From the NCBI GenBank assembly GCA_030431355.1, contig JAUIJG010000073.1, positions 1 through 15,898 on the forward strand: a stretch of 15,898 nucleotides of DNA. Direction: 5' to 3'. The translations under genes were made by a program, and so were the position numbers. Positions 7,844-15,898 of the stretch are shown piece by piece; the stretch's first letter is position 1; every line of letters starts with the position of its first letter. The stretch comes from a bacterium (GTDB lineage Bacteria; Cyanobacteriota; Vampirovibrionia; Obscuribacterales; Obscuribacteraceae). Below the pieces are notes generated by a model that was not told the DNA's origin, did not search any database, and was given only the letters and a program-made list of their open reading frames with translations.

Positions 7844-9421
7844 TTATCTCTTTTGTTTGACAAGACTCATCTCTCTCTCGTACAGAGTCTTGTTGCCCTG
7901 GTTCTTATAGACAATTGCTCTTTTGGCCCTGGCTCTGGTGCCGCCACCCATCTTCATGGCGCTGGTGTAGTCTTTTATGGCGTTCTCATACTCTTTCAGG
8001 GCAAGCTCCGCGTCCCCTCTGAGGATGTAAGACTCTGGGTCTTTCCTGTCCAGCTTGACCAGTTTATCGGCGTCGGTCACCGCTGACCAATAGCGCTTTA
8101 GCTTGATGAGAGAACGTATTTTGGCTTTGTAGAGAGATTTGTCATCGGGGTGAGTTGCCAGAAGTTTTGATACCGTATCAAGTGCTTCTTTATGTCTTCC
8201 CTGATCTTGCAATGAGGATGTGAGGGAGACTAGTAGATCGGTTCTTCCTGCGGAAACTTGATTGAGTTTCTGCAAAGAACGTGTGAGCATGTAGACCGTG
8301 TCTTTACGGTTGTTCGAAAGTTTTGCCGCCTGGCTGTAATCCGCTGCCGCCTGGGCATATTTTTTGCTGGCATCGTAGGCGGCTCCCCGTACTAAGATAG
8401 CGTCCAGATTGTATTTGTCCATTTTTAAAGCGATGACACAATCTTTGATTGCCCTGGCATATTGACCTTCTTTGGAATAGGCTCTTGCTCTGTCCACGTA
8501 TACATCAGGAAGACGAACGATTCTTCTTCTCCACTTCTTTTTCTTATTGTCTCCGGGGCACATGGGAAAGAAATTCCAGTCGGCTATCTCCGGCTTCATG
8601 CTAATTACATAGGTGAGATCGGATATAGCTTTGGGCGAATTGCCCTGTCTGAGATAGATTTTTGCCCGTTGGTATCGAGCTTTGACGGACACTGAGGGAT
8701 CGGCTATCAAAGCTGCGGTGGCGTCTTTGATGGCACTATTGAATTTTTTCAATCTATAAAAACATTTGGCTCTGGCAAGAAGTAGATAAGGGGCCTTCGG
8801 GGTCTCGTCCAGGCAGTCATTTATCTCCTTCAATCTTTGCAGAAGGATCTCTTTGTTTGGGGCAAGGGATACGTCGGTTACCAGAAGATACTTCCCAGCC
8901 AGATTATAGTCCCGGGCGGCTTCCGTTTTATGACCAAGCAATGAATGCGCTTTGGAGCGATTGAGAAGGTTAGGATAATCTTCTGGAACTTGAATCAGCA
9001 GTTTGTCCAGATCCGCTATTCCTTCCTTGTACTTCCCTAGATTTAACAAGGCGTAACCACGCCTGGCAAGCGCTCCAATGTTTTTGGGATCCTGCTTGAG
9101 AATGGCGGTAGTATAAATCTCTACTTGTTTGTAGTCTTTTAATTCCGTCTCTATGTACGCTTTTAGCGAGAGAAGGTGAACATTGTTCTTGTTGGTTTTC
9201 AGTAGCTTCGAAACTCTCGCTTTGGCAAGTTCAAGTTTGTTGTCGCATATAAACTCATAGGTCTTCAATATTTCTTGATCGTCTTCGATCAAAATTTCGT
9301 TTGCTCTTGCGACATTGACGCAGACCGTCAACCATAGGCTTGCTGTGACTAACATCGCGCCTGTGACAATGCGATAAACTTGCGATCTTCCGTGGAGAGA
9401 CAAAGAGGTGATATGGATCAT
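7844..9421 (-). CDS. Exported TPR-repeat protein
   Basis: From ATG 9421 the product has 525 residues. It opens with a signal peptide whose hydrophobic core is VTGAMLVTASLWLTVCVNV, with a likely cleavage site ARA|NE after residue 40. The remainder is nearly all tetratricopeptide repeats; I count about ten, with typical W/Y-L-G-Y-A-P spacing, for example GALARRGYALLNLGKYKEGI, VKARYQRAKIYLRQGNSPKA, DAILVRGAAYDASKKYAQAA and ESYILRGDAELALKEYENAI. The C-terminus is basic (YEREMSLVKQKR). It should be a periplasmic scaffold with no enzyme motif. An in-frame TTG at 9436 could add five residues; neither start has a Shine-Dalgarno. A 12-codon reading frame ends inside this ATG, so coupled translation is possible. 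It follows the permease gene on the same strand by 107 bp and may have its own promoter. Confidence 0.85.
   Translation of the reverse strand: MIHITSLSLHGRSQVYRIVTGAMLVTASLWLTVCVNVARANEILIEDDQEILKTYEFICDNKLELAKARVSKLLKTNKNNVHLLSLKAYIETELKDYKQVEIYTTAILKQDPKNIGALARRGYALLNLGKYKEGIADLDKLLIQVPEDYPNLLNRSKAHSLLGHKTEAARDYNLAGKYLLVTDVSLAPNKEILLQRLKEINDCLDETPKAPYLLLARAKCFYRLKKFNSAIKDATAALIADPSVSVKARYQRAKIYLRQGNSPKAISDLTYVISMKPEIADWNFFPMCPGDNKKKKWRRRIVRLPDVYVDRARAYSKEGQYARAIKDCVIALKMDKYNLDAILVRGAAYDASKKYAQAAADYSQAAKLSNNRKDTVYMLTRSLQKLNQVSAGRTDLLVSLTSSLQDQGRHKEALDTVSKLLATHPDDKSLYKAKIRSLIKLKRYWSAVTDADKLVKLDRKDPESYILRGDAELALKEYENAIKDYTSAMKMGGGTRARAKRAIVYKNQGNKTLYEREMSLVKQKR
7860..7893. other. Inverted repeat at the convergent gene ends
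   Basis: ACAAGACTC (7860-7868) and GAGTCTTGT (7885-7893) form a perfect 9-bp stem with a 16-nt loop, inside the last codons of the TPR gene and just past the end of the DUF6493-like gene. Neither strand has a U-tract after it, so it is not a standard intrinsic terminator. It may stabilise or end transcripts of both convergent operons. Confidence 0.35.
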
Positions 9422-9456
9422 ACTGGGATGTACCAATAGAAATCTGATAGATCCAT
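9418..9456 (-). other. Possible 12-codon leader frame before the TPR gene
   Basis: ATG at 9456 starts a frame encoding MDLSDFYWYIPV whose TGA overlaps the TPR gene's ATG as ATGA. AGG lies 5 nt upstream of its start, while the TPR ATG itself lacks a ribosome-binding site. This is the geometry of a translationally coupled leader. So short a frame can arise by chance, so confidence is low. Confidence 0.25.
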
Positions 9457-9528
9457 ATTAACCTAATTTCCCGGCGAAGGTCGCGAAGGAAAATACTTGT
9501 GATATTGGGTGTTGTGAAGGGGAGACCG

Positions 9529-10608
9529 TTATTCGCTCTCAGGCGCCTGCTCTTTGTTGAGCGGCTCCAGGTAAAATTCCTCAGCAATGTACATCGTGGC
9601 TGTGGCAATCGGCACCGCAATTAGTGCACCGGCCAGGCCCATTAAACTGGCTCCGATTAAAATAGCGAAGAGGACAACCAGGGGATGAAGCTCAACCTGG
9701 GTTCCCAACAATTGAGGGACGATGAAGTTGCTCTCCACCCATTGCTCAACCATATAGAGGCAAACCGTGCATCCGGCCAGGGCAACGGATTGATTGAACG
9801 CCACAAGGACGGCCAGGACCGCTGTTAAAAGTGAGCCGACAAAGGGCACTAGATTGAGCAATCCCGCCAGGACGGCCAGCAAAAGAGCATGTTGCACACC
9901 AAGTATCTTCAGTCCGATGCCGATGAAAGTGCCCACGGCCAGGCTGACAAGCATCTGTCCCCTGACATATCCGCCCAGCCGAGATTCAAGGGGACGTATT
10001 GTGGCTGCTACCCGGTCTCTGTGTTCATGGGGAATCCACCGTAGTAGCCTTGGCCAGATCTCCGGCGCTTCCACCACAAAATAGGCGGTTAAAAAGGTGA
10101 CGAGAATGCCGGTTGCCAGGGCTGTAATAGCATCCGATGTGAAAGTGAGCGCCCGGGAAGTAACTCCTTTTACCACTGCCTTGACGTCATCTTTGCTTAA
10201 CGGATCCAGTCCTGCTTTTTCATGCACTATGCTGACCAGGTCCTGATAGTGGGTAGATATCCCTTTTGAATACTCAGGAAAGCTATTGATCAGCTCCCGG
10301 GCTTGAACTTTTAGAGTCGGATAGAGGAAGTAGACCAGGGCACCGTACAAAACAATAGTGGCAATATAGACCAGGGCGACGCTGACTGGTCTGGGGCACT
10401 TGAGTTTCTCTTCCATCCATTCCGCCACCGGAGCAATGGCCGAGGCCAGGGTGAGGGAGAAGACCAGGGCCACGAAAACCGCCTGGATTTGATAGGCAAG
10501 GATGCCCAGCACCAGAAGAATCAGGGAGACGATCGCTATATAGCGGGCTCTCATGCTCACTTTCAGACCGACAGATTCGAATTTCCCTTGAGGAGATTTA
10601 TCTTTCAT
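9529..10608 (-). CDS. AI-2E/PerM-family membrane protein
   Basis: This 359-residue protein belongs to the PF01594 family (TqsA, PerM and relatives), polytopic inner-membrane proteins of about 350 residues. Some members export autoinducer-2; others act as sodium-proton antiporters or have unknown cargo. Hydrophobic helices lie at about 22-40, 42-60, 74-98, 155-178, 219-236, 238-270, 272-290 and 304-340, with a soluble segment at about 100-150. Family landmarks are GGYVRGQ (212-218), NLVPFVG (252-258), EQWVESNFIVPQLLG (288-302) and the glycine-rich last helices. AAGGA 6 nt upstream of the ATG is a good ribosome-binding site. Its start overlaps the preceding gene's end by 11 bp, so the two are probably translationally coupled. 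This context suggests a role in envelope glycosylation or transport rather than quorum sensing; that is inference. Confidence 0.92.
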   Translation of the reverse strand: MKDKSPQGKFESVGLKVSMRARYIAIVSLILLVLGILAYQIQAVFVALVFSLTLASAIAPVAEWMEEKLKCPRPVSVALVYIATIVLYGALVYFLYPTLKVQARELINSFPEYSKGISTHYQDLVSIVHEKAGLDPLSKDDVKAVVKGVTSRALTFTSDAITALATGILVTFLTAYFVVEAPEIWPRLLRWIPHEHRDRVAATIRPLESRLGGYVRGQMLVSLAVGTFIGIGLKILGVQHALLLAVLAGLLNLVPFVGSLLTAVLAVLVAFNQSVALAGCTVCLYMVEQWVESNFIVPQLLGTQVELHPLVVLFAILIGASLMGLAGALIAVPIATATMYIAEEFYLEPLNKEQAPESE

Positions 10609-12562
10609 AGCTGATCCTTTTTAAAACCATATGATACTGTCCCGGCTCCAGTTTGATACCAATTTTTTTTATGTAAGAACTACTCATCCATTCAGGATTT
10701 CGGTACAAGTCCGCCTGGAGTATTCCCGGCGCCTTTTGATACAGCCTTGCCGTGCACAAGCTGTCATCGTTTTGTATCCATACCAGATTTGCAGGCAGTT
10801 TGTTTTTTGATTTAGAAAATGACGTGCTTGTACTCTCTGATAGATACCCTTCAATCTTCATATGATTAGTGGCGGCAGGATTGAGCTTTACTTCAGGAAG
10901 CCACAATGTGACAGGGCTCTTATTTGCCACCAGTTTGACATGGTCCGGTCGATACTCAATGAACGGAGAGTCGAAATCAAGTTTTCGAAAAGCCGTATCT
11001 TGCAAAATCGGAGTATTGGCCGGTTCGACTTTCATGAGCCTGGCAGTCTCCAGGTCTCCAATCATTGAGAAATTGAATCTGCCGCTATATTTGATTGGGG
11101 CGAAGGTCTCGGTTTTATCTCTCCATTTTAGATAGATGGTTCCTTCTCTTATTTGCTGGCTATCGGATTCTCTATGATCTAAAACGGAGGACTTGTAGCC
11201 CAGGGCATTGATCAGAGCAAACCCCCTGGTTCTCTCCGCTTTCACCGCCTGGAAGAGACCGGTCATTCTTTTTGAGGATAGATGCATTTTATGGTCTTTT
11301 GCATAATCCACCACTTCCCTGGGCATCCCCAAAAGAACCAGGTCGGTGTTTTGATAAGCGCTCGCCTCCTGCTTTGCCGCTCTCTCATAGAGTCTGAATT
11401 TTTCTTGAATAGTTACCTGTTTCTTCTGGGCTCTATACATCTGAGTGCCCCAGAAGACTAGAAGAAGAGAGAGGCAGAAGCAGCCGCATAGGCTAATCAA
11501 GATTGAAGTTGGTTTGTTGACGGCATCGATAGCCGGGAGCGCGGTGAGGCAGATGAGAATCACCATGGGCGGTGAACAATAGAAAATCAGGCTGGCGACC
11601 GCAATTGATGAATCGGACAGATAGGTCGCTCCAAGTATGTAGTAGCAAGCAATGAGAAAGCTTGCTGTCAACCAGAGAGCCAGGAATGCCAGGGGGCGTA
11701 TCCAGAGGGTTCCGGCAATTACTCTTAACGCGGTGAGGGTACCGAGAATGGCCAGGGATACTATGAAGAGAGTAAAGAGCGATTTCGAATGTGCTATTAG
11801 ATGTTCCGGAGAAGAAGCCAGGGCAGTGAGTAGATTTTGCATACCCTGGGGAGAGAAATATCCATCCCTGAGACCGTTGTTTTGCAGAATAATAAAGGCA
11901 ACAGGTATGAGAATCGCCAGGTAGGAGAGCTTAAAGCTCTCGCTCGAAATTCTCCCATGAAGCTTACTAATTGTAAGACGGGAGATCATGATTCCGGCAA
12001 GGGCAATCAGTCCGGCAACCACATCAAAACAGACTGCCACAGAGAGCAAGAGAGCGCTGGCTATCAAATAGAACTCTTCTTCCAGGGATCGATAGCGAAA
12101 GTCAAGATAGACCGCAAGATTAGCAAACAGGGCGCCCAGGAGAATGAGGAGACCGTCGCCGGCGTATATTAGCAGGACCGTGGTTGGGCAGACAATATAA
12201 ATGAGAGCTACCCAGACCGAATGGACCATGCCCCAACGGTTGCCGTAGAGTTTGGAAATCTCAAGAGCAGAAAGACCGGCTATAAAACCGGTGGATATAT
12301 GAACCAGGAGTCTTGGAACGGTAAGGTAGTTTGCGTCCATTCCCGCCAGAACTTTGGCTATGAACGTGGATTGGGCTGTGCCGTATATGTTTATCAGCGA
12401 AATACTGTACTGGTGCGCTATGGAGTTTGCGAAATCATGATCGGCGAAAAGCCATACGGCCAGGATTGCCATAGCTGCCAGAAATAGTCCGGTTATAACT
12501 TGAATCCGGTCGGATCTCAGATCCCAATAATCTTTTACTATGGTTACTTCTTTGGTGCTCAT
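10598..12562 (-). CDS. Polytopic membrane protein, probable diverged GT-C paralogue
   Basis: This 654-residue protein has about ten membrane helices in residues 18-375 and a periplasm-like soluble domain from about 376 to the end. It resembles the gene just upstream (12559-15171) in layout and in several segments. ADHDFANSIAHQY (40-52) lines up with its ADDFSHVSYLHQVF; the helix pair ending in IYAGDGLLILLGALF lines up with WIIGRVDSVCTTFYLF; and the soluble domains share an LLGMP/LLNTP start. It lacks the FYRP, HPLHPE and GSKEM motifs and the late Arg-x-x-Tyr of the neighbour, so it may be an inactive or specialised GT-C partner. D41 and D43 could still form a DxD site. The ATGA overlap with the upstream gene shows tight coupling. 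The relationship is judged by eye; a plain membrane protein of unknown role is the fallback. Confidence 0.7.
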   Translation of the reverse strand: MSTKEVTIVKDYWDLRSDRIQVITGLFLAAMAILAVWLFADHDFANSIAHQYSISLINIYGTAQSTFIAKVLAGMDANYLTVPRLLVHISTGFIAGLSALEISKLYGNRWGMVHSVWVALIYIVCPTTVLLIYAGDGLLILLGALFANLAVYLDFRYRSLEEEFYLIASALLLSVAVCFDVVAGLIALAGIMISRLTISKLHGRISSESFKLSYLAILIPVAFIILQNNGLRDGYFSPQGMQNLLTALASSPEHLIAHSKSLFTLFIVSLAILGTLTALRVIAGTLWIRPLAFLALWLTASFLIACYYILGATYLSDSSIAVASLIFYCSPPMVILICLTALPAIDAVNKPTSILISLCGCFCLSLLLVFWGTQMYRAQKKQVTIQEKFRLYERAAKQEASAYQNTDLVLLGMPREVVDYAKDHKMHLSSKRMTGLFQAVKAERTRGFALINALGYKSSVLDHRESDSQQIREGTIYLKWRDKTETFAPIKYSGRFNFSMIGDLETARLMKVEPANTPILQDTAFRKLDFDSPFIEYRPDHVKLVANKSPVTLWLPEVKLNPAATNHMKIEGYLSESTSTSFSKSKNKLPANLVWIQNDDSLCTARLYQKAPGILQADLYRNPEWMSSSYIKKIGIKLEPGQYHMVLKRISYER

Positions 12563-15171
12563 CGGGATACCTGCAAAACGAGGGGATCTGAAAAATAGCC
12601 TCGCACTTCATTGTTTTTATCCAGACCTGCCAGGCGAATCTGGTAGAAGCCCGACTGTTTTATCTCAGATAGATCAAATTCATAGCGCTCATTCTTTAGC
12701 TCGTCTATGACCTTGTCGCCGAGGGCATGTTTGGAGGGCGATTGGTCTCTGAAAGTACCGGAGTAGTGTTCAAACCACGAGTTGGGATTTGATATTTCTA
12801 TCAAGACTTTTTCGGCACCAGCTATGGTACTGACGTCAAAATTGAGATCTAGGACCTTACATTCCGGGGGAAGGTTGATGATTCCTCTTTCGTCTGGTGC
12901 TTTACCCGGACACTTCAACTCCGGGATCAGACCAGCTCCGGATAAGACTCTAATGGAATCAAGTCCCACTGCTCCTTCATGTCCTGGACAGGCTAGAGCA
13001 AATCGCCCAATCTTTTCTGCCATAACCCATTTTTTATGTTGTGAAGTGTTTATTCGAATAATCTGTTTACCGGATTGTTTAACGGTTCCGTTCAAATACT
13101 TAAAGGGATTGAATCGAGCCTCTTTGTCCGAGTTCCAATAAAGAATCAAAGGTAGATCTTCCCGGTTCTCTCCGGCAGGGGTGGATATGGTTAGCTCGAC
13201 AAAAGCCGCATCCAGGCTAGGTACGTCCAGGCGTGGGGATACTACTATTGAATTTGGGACCCCGGGAATCTTTTGATTTTGCGATTCTGTACTTTTATAT
13301 TCTGCGATAATTCTGGGAGCTATGTTATAGCTCAGGCTTAGCTTCTTTAGTTTTAAATTCTCTCTATCCCATTGATAGACAGGAAATGAGCTATCTGAGG
13401 CCAGGAGCTCTTTGAGCCGAGAAGCTCTTATCAGGTCGGAGTCCCCATACATGGCAGGCTCGAAGCTAAGTACCCTGTCGGCGCCTTTGAAGTCGGAGAG
13501 AGGCGGTTCCATCAAAACCTGAATCTGGGCACCGTTATAGATCATGTGGGCGCCTTTATATCTGTCTGGTGTGTTTAAGAGCGCCAGTTTCTTGCCTGCC
13601 GGTAGGGCTTTTACTTTTTCCGCCAACTGTTTTCTCAGCTCTTTTACTTCGTTAGAGGCTCTTGCCCAACTGGAATTATTCTTTTCCGTGATTATTGAGA
13701 AAGTGATTACAAGCAAAACCGAAAGAGTGGCGCTCAATCCCTTGAGAAAATCCTGGGTCAGTCTGAGGGTGATATTGGTCTTCTCTCTACCTTTGTACTT
13801 CCGTCTGCCGTGGCGAGAAAGCGGGCAAATGCAAAGGGCTAAAAGAATGGAGAGGGGAACGGTTCCCATATAAATGAATCTTGAGCTTTGCAGCGAGTCG
13901 GTGAGATTCCAGACTGGAATGGTCGGCAGCATTACTAGAAGGAACCATAATCCTGTAAACAAGACGGATTTTATGATCGTGTCTTTGGATCGCGAGATTA
14001 AGAGCGCTAGAACAAAACTGCCGAGGGCCGCACCGTATATGATGCGCAAATAATTGAACCAGTTTGAGCCCGGGGAGAAGATCTCCAAATTGAGAGGAAA
14101 CATTACCAGTAAAGCAGTCCTTTGCGACAGGAGTCTCTCCATCAATGAACTGGACAGACCTTCTCCTATGGAGCCGCCGTAGCCACCCATGATCGTGCCC
14201 AGGGATAGGGTTCTTATCACAATATAGATGACCAGTATCAGCCAATAGCGCCAGGAGCCTTTGATCGCATTGAACACACGAATCGGAAAACTTCTAGCTC
14301 TTCCGTAAACTGGGGTTTGGAAGAACAATAAAAGCAAAACTAAAGTTGGTGGCAGGGTTACCGCCATCTCCTTCGAACCCAGAGCGAGGACGAAGAGAGC
14401 CAGCGATACCAGCCTGGAGCGTCTGGCGATTTTTTCGTTTTGACTTTGAATAGCCACTAAAAATAGCCAGAGAGAAAAAAGATAAAAGGTTGTGCAGACG
14501 CTGTCTACTCTGCCAATGATCCAACTGACCACTTCCGGATGCAGAGGATGGACCGCGAAAATACAAGCGGCAAGTAGAGCGCAGAAATTGATTGTGTAGG
14601 CATGGTCCGGTGAGAGTCTGTAGCGAAGCGTTCCTTTTTTAGTCTCGCTCTGGCTCTCTTCCTCTTTCTGGGCTACTTTCTCTTTCGGCTTGCCTCTGAG
14701 ATCCGTGAGAAATAAGCGCTTGGTGACTAGAAATACACCTATTGAGGACAATACTTGAAAGACTAAATTACTGAGGTGAAAACCGCGAGCATTTCCTCCC
14801 CAGAATAGATAGTCGAAAGCGAGGGTCAAGGAGATAATCGGCCGGTAAAACTGTGTGCCTTCCGTTTGCATCCAGTTTGTCCAGAAATTTTTCAGAAGTA
14901 GGTCCGAATGTCCGTTGAAAACTTGATGAAGATAGCTGACATGGCTGAAGTCGTCCGCCAGATAATAGCCATCCACTGTCGAGTAGTAGCAGAAAATATT
15001 AAGCAGTACCAGAACAAGAATAGTTCCGGTGGTACTTGCACCCAGTCGCGCCAGCCAGTAGTAAAGGGTCCTTGGTTGCCAGCGTTTTGCCAGTCGGGGT
15101 CTTGTTATCTCTCTATCGGCCAAGTCTGAGAACTTCTCTCCCTGATGGATCTCGAATCCGGGACTTCCCAT
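12559..15171 (-). CDS. TMTC-like GT-C family glycosyltransferase
   Basis: This 870-residue membrane protein probably transfers sugar from a polyprenyl-phosphate carrier to a target on the outer face of the inner membrane, as GT-C enzymes do. About eleven helices span residues 44-495. The first outside loop has the acidic motif LADDF (D73, D74). It also carries YRP (109-111), FHLSNLVFQ (131-139), FAVHPLHPE (205-213) with GRVDS, GSKEMA (265-270) and a late SRFIY (R431, Y434). Together these recall bacterial and eukaryotic TMTC O-mannosyltransferases. Residues 150-190 hold a charged cytosolic insert. Residues about 500-870 form a periplasmic region of unclear fold, longer than usual, in place of the TPRs of animal TMTCs. 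ATG 15171 is the only sensible start, without a clear Shine-Dalgarno. It is the first gene of the cluster. Donor and acceptor are unknown. Confidence 0.82.
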   Translation of the reverse strand: MGSPGFEIHQGEKFSDLADREITRPRLAKRWQPRTLYYWLARLGASTTGTILVLVLLNIFCYYSTVDGYYLADDFSHVSYLHQVFNGHSDLLLKNFWTNWMQTEGTQFYRPIISLTLAFDYLFWGGNARGFHLSNLVFQVLSSIGVFLVTKRLFLTDLRGKPKEKVAQKEEESQSETKKGTLRYRLSPDHAYTINFCALLAACIFAVHPLHPEVVSWIIGRVDSVCTTFYLFSLWLFLVAIQSQNEKIARRSRLVSLALFVLALGSKEMAVTLPPTLVLLLLFFQTPVYGRARSFPIRVFNAIKGSWRYWLILVIYIVIRTLSLGTIMGGYGGSIGEGLSSSLMERLLSQRTALLVMFPLNLEIFSPGSNWFNYLRIIYGAALGSFVLALLISRSKDTIIKSVLFTGLWFLLVMLPTIPVWNLTDSLQSSRFIYMGTVPLSILLALCICPLSRHGRRKYKGREKTNITLRLTQDFLKGLSATLSVLLVITFSIITEKNNSSWARASNEVKELRKQLAEKVKALPAGKKLALLNTPDRYKGAHMIYNGAQIQVLMEPPLSDFKGADRVLSFEPAMYGDSDLIRASRLKELLASDSSFPVYQWDRENLKLKKLSLSYNIAPRIIAEYKSTESQNQKIPGVPNSIVVSPRLDVPSLDAAFVELTISTPAGENREDLPLILYWNSDKEARFNPFKYLNGTVKQSGKQIIRINTSQHKKWVMAEKIGRFALACPGHEGAVGLDSIRVLSGAGLIPELKCPGKAPDERGIINLPPECKVLDLNFDVSTIAGAEKVLIEISNPNSWFEHYSGTFRDQSPSKHALGDKVIDELKNERYEFDLSEIKQSGFYQIRLAGLDKNNEVRGYFSDPLVLQVSR

Positions 15172-15363
15172 TTTAGAACAGAGAAGCTATAAGAAGGATT
15201 TCAATGCTCTCCTTTTGATCGTCAAGGGGACTGGGCAAAATATCAATTTTCCTGTCATATTTAACGGGGTAAAGGGTGCGGAGTTCAGTAACTACCTAAA
15301 ATTGATAGAGTTGTACCGCTTCCTGTCGGTATCTCTTCTGGCGATGCTTGCTCGACATACTTA
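15172..15363. other. Divergent intergenic spacer
   Basis: This 192-bp spacer must hold promoters for the glycosyltransferase cluster (-) and the glycosidase (+). A TTGACG on the minus strand (15220-15225) looks like a -35 box, but nothing like a -10 box follows at 16-18 bp. No RNA gene or terminator hairpin is visible. Confidence 0.35.
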
Positions 15364-15898
15364 ATGAATAATAATACAGAGCATTTAATTGAGTTTCCGG
15401 ACGACTTCCTCTGGGGGGCTTCGGCTTCACATTTTCAGGTGGAAGGTCAGCCGAATGAAATTGAGGAGAGATTGTCGGATTGGTCCCGCTGGACCCAGAC
15501 GCCGGGCAATATCTCCGATGGCAGCAGCGCCGACCAGGCTTGCGAGTTTTACAGGAGATATCAGGAAGATATCGAGATTCTGCAGGATTTAAACCTGCGT
15601 GCCTACAGAACCAGCTTGAACTGGGCCGCCCTCATGCCGGAAGAACCGTCCGGTTCAGGGGAGCATGCAGTCTTTTCTCCTCCGGTGGTCGATTATTACC
15701 GTGCACTATTCAATCATTTGAAAGAGCGGGATATAAAAGTCTTTGTCACTCTTTTTCATTTCTGTCTACCCGATTGGTTGGCCCGCAAAGGTGGATGGAT
15801 AGCGGAAGATGCTGATCGTCATTTCGAGACTTTTGCTCGTCTGGCGGCCCTTCATTTTGGTGAACTGGTAGATTTTTGGATGACCGTAAATGAGCCCA
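15364..15898 (+). CDS. Glycoside hydrolase family 1, N-terminal part
   Basis: The frame starts at ATG 15364 and runs off the right edge after 178 codons of a family usually 400-480 long. GH1 enzymes (beta-glucosidases, beta-galactosidases, 6-phospho versions) cleave beta-linked sugars with retention through a TIM barrel. Visible landmarks are FPDDFLWGASASHFQVEG (11-28), with the sugar-binding Gln25; YQEDIEILQDLNLRAYRTSLNW; VTLFHF..PDWL with His132; GGW; and TVNEP at the edge, with Glu177 as the acid/base. The nucleophile and the subsite residues that separate glucose, galactose and phospho-sugar activity are outside the window. No signal peptide is present, so it should be cytosolic. No Shine-Dalgarno is clear before the ATG. 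It is divergent from the glycosyltransferase cluster. Confidence 0.93.
   Translation, partial: MNNNTEHLIEFPDDFLWGASASHFQVEGQPNEIEERLSDWSRWTQTPGNISDGSSADQACEFYRRYQEDIEILQDLNLRAYRTSLNWAALMPEEPSGSGEHAVFSPPVVDYYRALFNHLKERDIKVFVTLFHFCLPDWLARKGGWIAEDADRHFETFARLAALHFGELVDFWMTVNEP

Noticed and set aside
13787..14245. 152-codon open frame on the same strand as the glycosyltransferase
   Set aside because: It is an out-of-frame shadow within the membrane region whose motifs are clear in the main frame.
15197..15225. TTGACG (-35-like) on the minus strand ahead of the glycosyltransferase cluster
   Set aside because: At 17-18 bp spacing the -10 position reads GAAATC or AAATCC, too poor a match to call a promoter.
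15389..15815. Two overlapping open frames over the glycosidase start
   Set aside because: They are in the wrong frames; the GH1 motifs run continuously in the frame from 15364 to the edge.

Overview
The window holds nine protein-coding genes I can support, two of them cut by the window edges, plus one convincing terminator and several weaker sites. I see no rRNA, tRNA, CRISPR array or insertion sequence. Base composition looks close to half G+C. The gene mix is a quinone-type dihydroorotate dehydrogenase, kinesin-light-chain-type TPR proteins, exported TPR proteins and bacterial TMTC-like GT-C glycosyltransferases. It suggests a free-living bacterium with an elaborate envelope, and exported proteins use ordinary signal peptides. 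A non-photosynthetic cyanobacterial relative (Obscuribacterales/Melainabacteria type) is my best guess from impression only; nothing here proves the phylum.

Layout. Positions 1-632 (+) are the 3' end of pyrD. It overlaps by 4 bp a convergent gene for a small secreted protein of unknown function (629-1171, -). After a 272-bp divergent spacer comes a one-pass membrane TPR protein (1444-2949, +) with a duplicated 11-residue motif in its N-terminal tail. A hairpin with a U-tract on the minus strand (2954-2981) terminates a ribbon-helix-helix regulator (3038-3274, -). About 540 bp without a convincing gene follow. Then comes a two-gene operon (3818-7841, +): a SWIM zinc-finger protein with a TTG start, and a large helical-repeat protein of the DUF6493 type.

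A minus-strand cluster runs from 15171 down to 7844. It encodes a TMTC-like GT-C glycosyltransferase (870 aa), a second membrane protein that looks like a diverged paralogue of it (654 aa), an AI-2E/PerM-family membrane protein (359 aa) and an exported TPR protein. The first three genes overlap by 4 and 11 bp, so they are very probably co-translated. At the right edge, divergent from this cluster, a GH1 glycosidase begins (15364 onward, +) and leaves the window at its acid/base motif.

Two systems deserve attention. The first is the SWIM/DUF6493 pair, a conserved partnership of unknown function. The second is the glycosyltransferase cluster, where catalytic-looking and degenerate GT-C paralogues sit beside a permease-like protein and a separate secreted TPR protein. 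Animal TMTC enzymes carry GT-C and TPR parts in one chain, so this may be a split version of that arrangement (inference).
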